The notes: generated from the sequence alone by a model not told the origin. Counted from the first letter of the stretch, positions 35,402 to 47,211 are shown. The stretch: 64,000 nucleotides of DNA from Henckelia pumila (GCF_033568475.1 NC_133122.1:14884763-14948762), one strand, 5' to 3'. Program-made: numbers and translations.

Positions 35402-38068
35402 TGTAACACCCGGAAATTTTAAACTTAAATCCACATTCATAATTAGGAAAAATTAATTTTTAATTAAGGGTTAAATGTATTTATGTGATTTATATGCATG
35501 ATTTAATTTATTTTATCATTTAACCCGCAATTATAGTATTTTTAGATTTTTAAGGAAATATTGGTTTTGATCGCGTAGACGGGACCGAGGACGGACGAAA
35601 CGCCAAATTATTTAGCCAAAAATATTTTATGAGTTTTACGAGCCTTAAAATAATATTTTAAGGTGTTGTGTCAAGAAAATTTTAGTATTTAATTATATAT
35701 TTATTTAAGGGTTGCTTTTTAGCCAAAATTAGTCTCTTTATTGACTTTTATTAATTTTTAAAATTTGCCTAAAATATTATTTCGGGTTTTTGGTTGTGTT
35801 ATCAGATTTATTAAGTTATTTTTGAGTTTTAAATATTTAATTAGGCATGATTTTATTTCTAAATTAGTTAATATCCTATTTTAATTCTATTTATCAAATT
35901 TAAAACAACCCCTATCTCTCAACCCTAATCAGCCGACTCTCATCTTCTTCCAAACCCTCTTCACGCCTCCATCTCAGAAAAAAAAAAACATAACCTCCAT
36001 AGCCTCGATATTTTGAAGCTTCAAGAAAGGTTGTTCGTCGTCCCGTCGTCCCTGAAATGTTCTACGCACTTTGCTCTATTAATTCTATGGTGCAAGGCAT
36101 GTTTATTTTCGTTTTTAATGTGCCATATCAGTGTTTATGCGTGTGTGTGCGTGAGCATCAGTTTTCTTCAAGAATTTTCAGAAAAACGAGATCAGTTTTG
36201 GTTTTATGCGTTTGTTCTTGTGATTCTTGATCATATTCATGATTTTCTTAGCCATGGTTCGTACCACTGCTGGTCAAAGGGATTTAGGATGTGTGAGGGT
36301 GGCCTAGACTCTAATGGCTCGAGTGGCTCGAGCCAAACGAGCCCAGGAAACCAGCTGATGCAGGTCGGCCTCCAAGGGGCGCAGATTAGGGTTTTTGGTA
36401 AGAGGCTTGTGTGTGGCTCCTATGGGTTGCATGCGGTCGGGACTTGGGCTTGGTTCAGACCGCCCAGACGTGGGCTACGTCTGGGCGGTGGCGCCCCGGC
36501 CGGCCATGGCCGGATCAAGGCGGCAGCAGCCCTGAAAGGGCTGCTTCTCGCGCAGCGTAAGGAAGGGAGGGGGGTACGGGTTTGGGGCTGGGGGTGGATT
36601 CAGGGCCGGGCTTGGGGTCAGGGTCGGGTTTGGTAGGTCTAGGGTCGGGTCAGGTGGTCCGAGTCCAGGTTAGGTGGGCCTGGCTCGGGTATTTTAATTT
36701 TTAATTAAATTATAAATTAATTGGTTTTGGACTTTTAAAATTAGTTAGAAAATTATTTGGGCCTTCAAATAATTTTATTTGGGCCTTAAATAATTTATTT
36801 AAGTTAGCCCAATGATTTTTATGGGCTTGGAAGCCCATGAGAATTTTTGGGCCAGTCAGTGGATTTTTGGGCCAGTCTAGGATTTTATTGGGTTTAATTA
36901 AGTTAATGGACTTAAATATTTTATTTAGGCCCAGTTAAGTCTAATTAATTTATTTGGGTTGAATTTAATTGGTTTATTGGGATTAAAAACATGTTAATGG
37001 GCGTAAGTATGTTATTGGGTCAGTCTCAGTGTTAATGGGCCAGAATTTATGAAAATGGGCTTGAGTGTTAGGGCCAGCAGTTAAGCACAAACCATGAAAA
37101 ATTGCATGTGTCTTAAATATATATTTAATTATTTTATGCATTAATGTTATTTCAGTATTTATATGTTAGTATAAAAATTAAATTAAATATATATGAAGGA
37201 CACACATTTTGTTTAAGTACATGCATTCATGAAATAATTTTATGGCATGATTTAATGTTTAAGGTTGAGCTAGAAAATAATTTTTATGTTGGAAGTTGAA
37301 GTAGTGTGACAATTTAAGGGGGACAAGTCCCTACATGTTAAGGGTAGTTTACTACCAGTAAGAGGTGATTCGTCACCGCCGCGTACGTTGGTTTTAAGAG
37401 ACTGATCAGTCGAACCAGTTAAGTGTAAGGTTACACTATGGATACGACCATGTGATGTTAGAAAAATGTTATGCTCAACAATGTTTAAGTATGTATTATA
37501 TGATTATATTTAAGATCAAGTTTAAGCAAGATTTTAAGTTATGATTCATGATTTTTAAGCATGTCCATTCATGTATATGTTATGTATTAGTATTCCAGTG
37601 ATTTAAATTATGTTAAACCCTTGTTATGTTAGCATGTTGGGTCTCTAGGCTCACTACACTTATATGATGCAGGTGAGTATGTAGAGGATGATGTGGTACC
37701 TACCGGTGGTGAGGACGTATGAGCAGACAGGCAGTGATCCCCCGTGACCGCCGGCTGAGTCTTGAGAACATTTTTAAGAAATTTAAACTCTGTTTCTTAT
37801 TTATTCTTTTATGTCTTGTCAGTGGTGGATTTTAGTACTATTTTATTAAATAATTTTTATTGCATGCAACCTTTTAAGTTGAATGTTTGACCGTATTTTA
37901 TTTAAGTTTGACTCAATTATTTAAGTAAAAATGTTGCAATTTATTTATGTTATTTTTAAATCTGTTTATTTTGTGCATATATGTATGGACATGTATGTAC
38001 ATCTATTTTACTTAGTATTATTAAAAAAAAAAAATTTTCGCATTTACGTAGAAGTTTAGGACGTTTCA
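35402..38068 (+). repeat. 5' LTR of Tekay-2 (2667 bp)
   Basis: TGTAACACCCGG start and GACGTTTCA end, followed by the PBS. It contains the frame at 36013-36636, which has no known domain and is interrupted in the other LTR, and a GC-rich patch near 36460-36660. The block CTCACTACACTTATATGATG near 37658 is the counterpart of one in the Tekay-1 LTR. Confidence 0.94.
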
Positions 38069-38070
38069 AT

Positions 38071-38082
38071 TGGTATCAAAGC
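38071..38082 (+). other. Primer binding site of Tekay-2
   Basis: TGGTATCAAAGC, two bases after the LTR end. It differs by one base from the initiator Met form TGGTATCAGAGC. The same 12-mer recurs at 45601-45612, outside the 3' LTR. Confidence 0.88.
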
Positions 38083-38140
38083 CGCGTTCTTGGAGGGGTC
38101 ATCACTGCTGTGCGAGCTCAGAAATCCACGCTACCGGTCT

Positions 38141-38272
38141 GTAAGTTTTAATTTCTTTTAGTATGATTTAGTAGTAGCATGTTTAAGACATAAGCATTTA
38201 TGTTAGCAGAAAATTTTAAGTACTTAGTTATGCATGTCGATTTACGTAAAAAAAATATATATGGTGGTGCAG
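38141..38272 (+). other. Predicted leader intron of Tekay-2
   Basis: Donor GTAAGTTTTAAT at 38141 and acceptor GGTGGTGCAG ending at 38272, one base before the gag ATG; 132 nt. Tekay-1 preserves both sites. GTAAGT is the ideal plant 5' splice site. No RNA evidence is available here. Confidence 0.5.
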
Positions 38273-38273
38273 A

Positions 38274-39291
38274 ATGACTCCGAGACCAAAAATCAGGCGT
38301 GGGGAATCCCCACCTCCGCAGAATCTTCTTTCAGCATTGGAGCAGGCCAATGCAAACATGATGGCTGGGATTACTGCTCTGTTGGAGCAGCAGGCGGCAC
38401 GTCCGAGACTTTCCCATGATGAGGACGTGGCTGAGAGGTTCTAGAAGAAGGGACCGAAGGAGTTCTCAGGTGCCACAGATCCACTCGTTGCTGAGGGGTG
38501 GATCCATTCTTTGGAGAGCATCTTTGTTTACATGGGGTTGACTGATGCGGACAAGGTGAGATGCGCAGTGTACATGCTGAAGGGTGATGCAGACTTATGG
38601 TGGGAGAGTGCATCACGGGGAGTGAATCTGACTACTATGCTATGGGCAGACTTCCGGAGGATGTTTTTCTCCAAGTATTTCACTGAAGACGTGCGCAGTA
38701 GGATGATTCGAGATTTCATGAGGCTCCGGCAGGGAGACAAGACAGTTGTGGAGTACATCCGTCAGTTCGAGAGGGGCTGTCACTTGGTGCCATTGATTGC
38801 TGACACTGCACCTGAGAAGATGAGACAGTTTATCGAGGGGCTCAGGGCATAAATCAAGCATGACGTTCGCATGGCGGACGTCCCTACTTATGAGGCCGCA
38901 GTCAGTAGAGCCTTGCGTTCTGAGGAGGGTAGGAGAGAGATCCAGAGAGAGAAGCAGAGTAAGAGGCAGTTTCAGTCTGGGTATCAACGACTATCTTCGC
39001 AGCCTCCTATGAAGAAGCAGTATACTGGGCCATATAAGGGCCCGAACCAGCAGAAGCCACAGCAGCAGAGACAGCAGCCTAGGGGCGGGGCCCCTAATGC
39101 TGGAGGATATCCTACTTGCCCGAAGTGCCAGAAGATGCATCTAGGACCATGTCTTCTAGGAGCGGGCGTCTTTTTTCATTGTAAAGATCCAGGGCACCAG
39201 ATGGCCAATTGCCTGAGGAAGAAGAACACTACAGGGAGAGTGTTTGTGATGCAGGCTGAGGAGGCATACCCAGATACCTCCTTGATCACCG
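38274..39291 (+). pseudogene. Decayed gag of Tekay-2
   Basis: The ATG at 38274 gives MTPRPKIRRGES, parallel to Tekay-1. Frameshifts near 38400 and 38460, a TAG at 38443 and a TAA at 38850-38852 break the frame. The Gag core is readable between (ESIFVYMGLTDADKVR, then LWWESASRG, FTEDVRSRMIRDFMRLRQGD, VVEYIRQFERGCHLVPLI). The zinc knuckle reads FFHCKDPGHQMANC, with the first Cys replaced by Phe. The last exon codons are SLITG, and the predicted donor follows; without splicing the protein ends ISYP and a stop at 39306-39308. Its role would be particle assembly and RNA binding. Confidence 0.9.
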
Positions 39292-39505
39292 GTATATCTT
39301 ACCCCTAGTACTTTATAATTTCTTCCTTTGGTTAAGAATTTCGATTTTTCTTTGTGAAATAATTTGTTATTTGGGATTTTTCTATCTGCATGTTAGAATA
39401 GGAAGCATGTTTTACTTGTGATTAGAATTAAGGGTTATTAGTGACTCATCTTTGGAGGAAAATTTTAGTAGTGTTATGAAGTTGTTGGGATTCTTCTGCG
39501 TGCAG
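39292..39505 (+). other. Predicted intron between gag and pol of Tekay-2
   Basis: Donor ACCG|GTATATCTTACC and acceptor TTCTTCTGCGTGCAG|GGAGAATT. The exon before ends after the first base of a codon and the exon after supplies two bases, giving GGG (Gly) in [10 protein letters not shown]. Gag and pol are in different frames in the genomic sequence, and removal of 214 nt joins them. Tekay-1 has the same sites and phase. Confidence 0.7.
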
Positions 39506-42500
39506 GGAGAATTCTAGTTGGAGGCAACTCCACGTTTGCATTGCTAGATTCAGGGGCTAGGCATTCGTTTATCTCCCTAGAGTTTATCAGACAGATAGGC
39601 ATCACACCTGAGATTGTCGACAGTAGTTATGATGTCACTATGCCGTCAGGACAGATTATTTCTACCTCTAGTGTCATTCGAGAGCTGGAGTTGGAGCTAC
39701 AGGGGCACTCCATTCGTGCAGATGTAGTGGTTTTGCCGTTGAGCGGATTTGATTTGATATTGGGTATGGACTGGTTGACAGTCAATGAAGCTTCGATTGA
39801 TTTTCGTCGAAGGACAGTGTCAGTGAAACAGCCGGGAGGCAACCCGTTTACTTTTCATGCATCTCAGAGCAGTGATATTTCTCAGGTGATATCTCTTATT
39901 CAAGCGAGGAAGCTGTTGAAACGGGGTTGCCGAGGTTTCCTAGCGAGTATTGTCACGGCCTCAGAACAAGCTAGTAGATCATTATCAGAGATAGAGGTGG
40001 TTCGTGATTTTCCGGACGTCTTTCCGGAGGATGTTGCAGGGATTCCACCAGTGAGAGAGGTGGAGTTCAGTATCGACTTATTGCCAGACACGGTGCCTAT
40101 CTCAAAGGCACCATACAGACTTGCTCCTATCGAGATGAAAGAGTTGAAGGAGCAGATTCAGGAGTTATTAGAGAAAGGCTTTGTTCGTCCTAGCTTTTCT
40201 CCTTGGGGAGCTCTAATGTTATTTGTGAAGAAGAAGGATGGCAGTATGAGACTGTGCATCGATTATCGAGAGCTCAACAGAGTCACCGTGAAGAATAAAT
40301 ACCCAGCCGAGGATAGAAGGCTTATTTGATCAGTTGCAGGGAGCTTCAGTGTTCTCCAAGATCGATCTGCGATCTGGTTATCATCAGCTGCGAGTTAGAG
40401 AGGAAGATGTGTCCAAGACTGCTTTTCGGACACGTTATGGGCATTACGAGTTCTTAGTGATGCCATTTGGGATGACCAATGCTCCAGCGGTTTTCATGGA
40501 TCTCATGAACCGGGTATTTCAGCCGTATCTTGATAAGTTCATCATAGTCTTCATTGATGATATCTTGATCTACTCTAGGAGCATCGAGGAGCATAGGCAG
40601 CATTTACAGACAGCCTTGCAGACTTTGAGGGAGCATCGTTTGTTTGCCAAGTTCAGCAAGTGCGAGTTTTGGCTTGAGCAGGTGGCATTTCTTGGCCATA
40701 TTATTTCGAGAGATGGGATTGCAGTGGATCAGTCGAAGGTTGAGGCAGTGCAAAAATGGGGTATTCCGAGGAATGCTTCGGAGATTCGCAGTTTCTTGGG
40801 TTTGGCAGGATATTATAGGAAGTTCATCAAGGGTTTTTCCTCTATTGCAGTACCCTTGACTTCCTTAACCAAGAAGAATGCGAAGTTTATTTGGAGTCCA
40901 GACTGTCAGAGGAGTTTCGATCAGCTGAAGGAAGCACTCACTACCGCACCGGTTTTGGCAATGGCAGTACCACACAAGGAGTTAGTGGTGTACACCGACG
41001 CATCTAAGCTAGGTTTAGGCGCAGTACTTATGCAGTATGGTAAGTTTATTGCTTATGCGTCGAGGCAGTTGAAAATTCACGAGTAGAACTACCCGACACA
41101 TGACTTGGAGTTAGCAGCAGTGGTCTTCACTTTGAAAATCTGGAGGCACTATCTGTATGGCGAGAAGTGCAAGATTTTCACGGATCATAAGAGCCTCAAG
41201 TACTTCTTCACTCAGAAGGAGTTGAACATGAGGCAACGGAGATGGTTGGAGTTGGTTAAGGATTATGACTGTGACATTAGCTACCATCCAGGTAAAGCTA
41301 ATGTAGTGGCCGATGCTTTGAGTCGGAAGTCGTCAGTGGTATCGTGTTTGACAGTGCAGTTACCACTGCAGAGCGAGATTCAGAGGTTTGATTTGGAGTT
41401 TTACTCGAGTGGTCATGCACCGAGCTTGTCATTGTTGACGGTGCAGCCGATTCTACGAGATCGGATCAGAGATTGACAGTCTACAGATGAGGAGTTACAG
41501 CATTGGAGGCAGAGAGATGAGGCCAAGGGTGGTCTTCTTTATACAATGGTGGATGGCATTGTTCAATACTATGGTAGGATGTGGGTACCGAACGTCGATC
41601 AGTTGAGAGCTGAGATTTTAGCAGAGGCTCACACATCTCTGTACTCCATTCACCCCGGAAGTACGAAGATGTACCGAGATTTACATCTATTGTATTGGTG
41701 GCCCGGGATGAAGAGAGACATCGGGAGAGTTGTGTCAGAGTGCTTGACTTGTCAGCAGGTCAAGGCAGAGCATCAGCGTCCAGCAGGACTTCTTAAACCT
41801 CTTCCTATTCCGGAATGGAAATGGGAGAACATTACAATGGACTTTGTAGTTGGTTTACCGAGGAGTGCCAGAGGTTGCACGGCTATTTGGGTGGTCGTGG
41901 ATAGACTCACCAAGTCAGCTCATTTCTTGCCGGTGAGGACTACTTACTCGTTGACACAGTATGCAGAGCTTTACATCAAGGAGATTGTTAGACTGCATGG
42001 CATACCAGTGTCGATAGTATCAGACAGAGATCCGAGATTTACATCTGCGTTTTGGAAGAGTTTGCACACAGCATTGGGGACTAGACTTTTGTTCAGTACA
42101 ACGTTCCATCCCCAGAAAGATGGTCAGTCTGAGAGAGTGATCCAGGTTCTCGAGGATCTACAGAGAGCTTGTGTCATCGACTTTCAGGGCTCGTGGGAGA
42201 CTAGACTGCCATTAGTGGAGTTTACCTATAACAACAGTTTTCAGTCGTCTATAGGTATGGCTCCTTATGCAGCATTATACGGGAGGAGATGCAGATCTCC
42301 TGTGCATTGGGATGAGGTTGGTGACAGGATTTTACTGGGTCCTGAGATCGTGCAGCAGACAGCTGACATTGTGACTCAGATTCGGGATCGTATGAGGACT
42401 GCTCAGAGTCGTCAGAAGAGTTATGCAGATACTCGACGACGAGATTTGGAGTTCGCAGTAGGTGATCATGTGTTTCTGAAAGTATCACCTATGAAAGGGG

Positions 42501-42877
42501 TGATGAGATTTGGACGCAGAGGTAAGTTGAATCCGAGATATATTGGGCCATTTGAGATCTTGGAGAGAGTTGACACATTGGCCTACCGTTTGGCCTTACC
42601 ACCAGGGCTTGCGGCAGTGCACGATGTCTTCCATGTATCCATGCTTCGGAGATATGTCTCTAACCCGTCGCATGTGTTGAATTACGAGCCCTTGCAGTTG
42701 CCACCTGATTTAGTATATGAGGAGAGGCCAGTGCGGTTCTTGGCTAGGGATGAGCGGAGACTTAGGACGCGGGTCATACCGATGGTCAGAGTCCAGTGGC
42801 TGAATCACTCGGAGGAGGAAGCTACTTGGGAGACCGAGGCAGACATGAGGACTCGCTACCCGGAGTTATTCGGGTAA
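39506..42877 (+). pseudogene. Decayed pol of Tekay-2: protease, RT, RNase H, integrase, chromodomain-like tail
   Basis: It begins at the predicted acceptor ([20 protein letters not shown]). Protease has LDSGA. RT starts near 40100; a frameshift near 40305-40335 separates its N-terminal part from the core with FIDDILIYS near 40550. RNase H follows ([13 protein letters not shown] near 40993), broken by TAG at 41084 (CAG in Tekay-1) and TGA at 41474. The integrase frame (41546-42877) is open and complete: HHCC zinc region (HTSLYSIHPGS then CLTCQQ), core Asp (MDFVVGLP), Asp (VSDRDPRF), Glu (GQSERVIQVLEDL), and the tail VQWLNHSEEEATWE near 42795. This is the best-preserved part of either Tekay copy. 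It would integrate cDNA, and the tail would steer it toward chromatin. Confidence 0.93.
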
Positions 42878-42908
42878 GTACTTTAATTTCGAGGACGAAA
42901 TTCGATTT

Positions 42909-42920
42909 AAGAGGGGGATA
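42909..42920 (+). other. Polypurine tract of Tekay-2
   Basis: AAGAGGGGGATA just before the 3' LTR start at 42923, after the family phrase TTCGAGGACGAAATTCG. Equivalent to the tract at 1841-1854 on the minus strand. Confidence 0.88.
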
Positions 42921-42922
42921 AT

Positions 42923-45598
42923 TGTAACACCCGGAAATTTTAAACGTAAATCCACATGCATAATTAGGAGAAATTAATTTTTAATTAAGGGTTAAATGTA
43001 TTTATATGATTTATATGCATGATTTAATTTATTTTATCATTTAACCCGCAGTTATAGTATTTTTAGATTTTTAAGGAAATATTGGTTTTGATCGCGTAGA
43101 CGGGACCGAGGACGGACGAAACGCCAAATTATTTAGCCAAAAATATTTTATGAGTTTTACGAGCCTTAAAATAATATTTTAAGGTGTTGTGTCAAAAAAA
43201 TTTTAGTATTTAATTATATATTTATTTAAGGGTTGCTTTTTAGCCAAAATTAGTCTCTTTATTGACTTTTATTAATTTTTAAAATTTGCCTAAAATATTA
43301 TTTCGGGTTTTTGGTTGTGTTATCAGATTTATTAAGTTATTTTTGAGTTTTAAATATTTAATTAGGTATGATTTTATTTCTAAATTAGTTAATATCCTAT
43401 TTTAATTCTATTTATCAAATTTAAAACAAACCTACCCTATCTCTCAACCCCAATCATCCGACTCCCATCTTCTTCCAAACCCTCTTCACGCCTCCATCTC
43501 AGAAAAAAAAAAAAACATAACCTCCATAGCCTCGATATTTTGAAGCTTCAAGAAAGGTTGTTCGTCGTCCCGTCATCCCGGAAACGTTCTATGCACTTTG
43601 CTCTATTAATTCTACGGTGCAAGGCATGTTTCTTTTCATTTTTAATGTGCCATATCATTGTTTATGTGTGTGTGTGCATGAGCATCAATTTTCTTCAAGA
43701 ATTTTCAGAAAAACGAGATCAGTTTTGGTTTTATGTGTTTGTTCTTGTGATTCTTGATCATATTCATTATTTTCTTAGCCATGGTTCGTACCACTGCTGG
43801 TCAAAGGGATTTAGGATGTGTGAGGGTGGCCTAGACTCGAATGGCTCGAGTGGCTCGAGCCAAACGAGCCCAGGAAACCAGCTGATGTAGGTCGGCCTCC
43901 AAGGGGCACAGACTAGGGTTTTTGGTAAGAGGCTCGTGTGTGGCTCCTACGGGTTGCATGAGGTCGGGACTTGGGCTTGGTTTAGACCGCCCAGATGTGG
44001 GCTACGTCTGGGCAGCGGCGCCCTGGCCGGCCATGGCTGGAGCAAGGCGGCAGCAGCCCTGAAAGGGCTGCTGCTCGCGCAGCGTAAGGAAGGGAGGGGG
44101 TACGGGTTTGGGGCTGGGGGTGGGTTCAAGGCCGGGTCTTGGGGTTAGGGTTGGGTCTGGTAGGTCTAGGGTCAGTTCTGGTGGTCCGAGTCCAGGTTAG
44201 GTGGGCCGGGCTCGGGTATTTTAATTTTTAATTAAATAATAGATTAATTGGTTTTGGACTTTTAAAATTAGTTAAAAAATTATTTGGGCCTTCAAATAAT
44301 TTTATTTGGGCCTTAAATAATTTATTTAAGTTAGCCCAATGATTTTTATGGGCTTGGGAGCCAATGAGAATTTTTGGGCCAGTCAGTGGATTTTTGGGCC
44401 AGTCTAGGATTTTATTGGGTTTAATTAAGTTAATGGGCTTAAATATCTTATTTAGGCCCAGTTAAGTCTAATTAATTTATTTGGGTTGAATTTAATTGGT
44501 TTATTGGGATTAGAAACATGTTAATGGGCTTAAGTATGTTATTGGGCCAGTCTCAGTGTTAATGGGCCAGAATTTAAGAAAATGGGCTTGAGTGTTAGGG
44601 CCAGCAGTTCAGCACAAACCATGAGAAATTGCATGTGTCCTAAATATATATTTAATTATTTTATGCATGAATGTTATTTTAGTATTTATATGTTAGTATA
44701 AAAATTAAATTAAATATATATGAAGGACACACATTTTATTTAAGTACATGCATTCATGAAATAATTTTATGGCATGATTTAATGTTTAAGGTTGAGCTAG
44801 AAAATAATTTTTATGTTGGAAGTTGAAGTAGTGTGACAATTTAAGGGGGACAAGTCCCCACATGTTAATAGTAGTTTACTACCAGTAAGAGGTGATTCAT
44901 CACCGCCGCGTACGTTGGTTTTAAGAGACTGATCAGTCGAACCAGTTAAGTTTAAGGTTACACTATGGATACGACCATGCGATGTTAGAAAAATGTTATG
45001 CTCAACAATGTTTAAGTATGTATTATATGATTATATTTAAGATCAAGTTTAAGCAAGATTTTAAGTTATGATTCATGATTTTTAAGCATGTCCATTCATG
45101 TATATGTTATGTATTAGTATTCCAGTGATTTAAATTATGTTAAACCCTTGTTATGTTAGCATGTTGGGTCTCTAGGCTCACTACACTTATATGATGCAGG
45201 TGAGTATGTAGAGGATGATGTGGTACCTACCGGTGGTGAGGACGTATGAGCAGACAGACAGTGATCCCCCGTGACCGCCGGCTGAGTCTTGAGAACATTT
45301 TTAAGAAATTTTAAACTCTGTTTCTTATTTATTCTTTTATGTCTTGTCAGTGGTGGATTTTAGTACTATTTTATTAAATAATTTTTATTGCATGCAACCT
45401 TTTAAGTTGAATGTTTGACCGTATTTTATTTAAGTTTGACTCAATTATTTAAGTAAAAATGTTGCAATTTATTTATGTTATTTTTAAATCTGTTTATTTT
45501 GTGCATATATGTATGGGCATGTATGTATATCTATTTTACTTAGTATTATTAAAAAAAAAAAAAATTTCCGCATTTACGTAGAAGTTTAGGACGTTTCA
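42923..45598 (+). repeat. 3' LTR of Tekay-2 (2676 bp)
   Basis: Matches 35402-38068 with scattered substitutions and short indels (for example in A runs and near 43430). Ends GACGTTTCA at 45598, then unexpectedly runs on into PBS and leader. Confidence 0.94.
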
Positions 45599-45684
45599 AT
45601 TGGTATCAAAGCCGCGTTCTTGGAGGGGTCATCACTGCTGTGCGAGCTCAGAAATCCACGCTACCGGTCTGTAAGTTTTAATTT
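45599..45684 (+). repeat. Extra PBS-plus-leader copy after the 3' LTR of Tekay-2
   Basis: These 86 bases repeat 38069-38154: ATTGGTATCAAAGCCGCG through CTGTAAGTTTTAATTT. After them the interrupted copia LTR resumes (TGATCTG), where the intact copy has TGATCTT. The segment is therefore part of what was inserted. Confidence 0.9.
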
Positions 45685-47206
45685 TGATCTGTTAAACCAG
45701 ACTGCAATTTTGAAAATTACAGATTGGAATTTTCGAACACAGAGGAGGAAGGGGGCGACCGAAAAACCCTAGGGAGAGAGCTCTCTAGGTTTCGAAAATT
45801 ATGAGCTGTTCATTCTAATTTCTGTACTGCAATAAATTGTTTATAACATGAGCTGCTAACAGCTTAGGGCCCATTAGTCATAAGTTCAAGCCTGACAAGT
45901 AAAGCCCGCATGTTCAGAAATTAATATAAAATTCATCGTGACTTAATTTGACAAACCAATTTTACCAATATGTACAGAAACCTTTTCTGTACATTTTAAA
46001 GTCAAGATAAATTTTCTGAATCCGAATTCAGTCATTTTCAAAAATGGCATCCTTATGTCATTTTAAGAAATCTCACTCCCTCTACTCATTAATAAGAAGT
46101 CCTACTTCTCATTCGCTAAATTTAACTCATTAAATTTAATTATCTCAACGGGGATTAGAAATCTATTACTTGTGTAACCCTCAATGGTTCAGGGATACAG
46201 CTAGCCGTGGGTCCACAACTCCTTTGTGACTCGGAACAACAATTTCCGACTTGGCCATCGAATAATGGTAAGAACGCCTAGCAACATCGCCCCATGATTC
46301 CCTAGGTATCACTGATAGTGCCTACAAGAACCAGTGGGTTTTGGTTAGCGTACAGTACGGTCCCTTCATCCATATATCCCGATCGAATCAACAACCATTG
46401 GTATATCGAGAGTCGTTCGAGATTCGATAACTATGCAATACTTCTTGAAGATCAAATAGTGACATCGCATGTGCAACTAGGAAACCAAGTAACCTAAAAG
46501 ACATCATGTACTCTGACTAGAGATTTGTCACACTAATATCTGCTCAGATCGCATAGGATATCCACACTCGCAATCGTGTGGTGAATCTTTGACAACAAAG
46601 CATTGACTCCTATATGTGTTGTAACTGTACCCAATCTCGACACCTGATGACCCTCATAGAGTCGGTAAACAAGTTAAAGTACAGTACTAGCATATAGAGT
46701 CTCCATGATGTTTCAAGTAGTAAGGACTAATGATGTACAACCAAAACCACGGACTTTTTCCACTCAATTAGTGAAAACCACTTGGAAAGTCCGAATAGGG
46801 TAGTTCGATCATTCATCCAATGAATATCCATTTGCATGCTTCGAACATCTATATGTTCCATACCAATGAAACGTGGTACTCGGCATTGCAAATGCTAGTC
46901 TCAATCTTGAGCGATCTTTATCCCTATTGCGGATGACTCAATTGACTTGGAACTGGTTTAGAATATACAGTGATTACAAGATGTGTTTCATGATAGTCAT
47001 CCATATCCACTATCACATCTTGAATGCACTTTAGTATATTCAAGGTCTTTATCTAAACATCGTATAGCACGTCACAACATAACAATATGATAAAAGATAA
47101 AGTAAACGCCAATATAAAGTGTAATTATATTAAACAAAGATTGTTTACAAATAGAATCAAAAAGACCCTTAGCCACAAGTTGGCTAGCAGGGCACCCACT
47201 CTTTCA
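45685..47206 (-). repeat. 5' LTR of the copia element, remainder
   Basis: Matches 27944-29464 closely and ends CTCTTTCA, the minus-strand TGAAAGAG start. GTAAA follows at 47207-47211 as the right target duplication. Confidence 0.93.
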
Positions 47207-47211
47207 GTAAA

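Larger units (their letters stand above)
35402..45684 (+). mobile_element. Tekay-2: complete Ty3/gypsy element nested in the copia LTR, with an extended right end
   Basis: LTR (35402-38068), PBS, leader, gag, predicted intron, protease-RT-RNase H-integrase-chromodomain-like tail, PPT and LTR (42923-45598) all lie on the plus strand. Beyond the right LTR, 86 more bases (45599-45684) repeat the PBS and leader found after the left LTR. No 5-bp target duplication is seen: the host reads CAGATTT on the left and TGATCTG on the right, with at most three T shared. Internal sequence is close to Tekay-1, but the LTRs have diverged considerably, so the two belong to different subfamilies. The LTRs differ from each other by only scattered changes. 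Confidence 0.94.
27612..47206 (-). mobile_element. Ty1/copia retrotransposon, minus strand, with Tekay-2 nested in its 5' LTR
   Basis: On the minus strand: 5' LTR (35069-47206, split by Tekay-2), PBS, a 1.7-kb leader, gag, protease, integrase, reverse transcriptase, RNase H, PPT and 3' LTR (27612-29464). Integrase before RT makes it Ty1/copia. GTAAA flanks both ends. Subtracting the nested insertion leaves a 5' LTR of about 1855 bp against 1853 for the 3' LTR, so the insertion removed essentially nothing. Without the nested element it is about 9.3 kb. Frameshifts and altered catalytic residues show it is dead. Confidence 0.95.

Noticed and set aside
36013-36636. 207-codon plus-strand frame
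   Set aside because: It lies wholly in the Tekay-2 LTR, shows no known domain, and is broken in the other LTR (43540-43890).
45599-45684. LTR edges misjudged, with the PBS being part of the LTR
   Set aside because: TG...CA ends, the PBS directly after CA, and Tekay-1 with the same LTR/PBS border all fix the edge at 45598.
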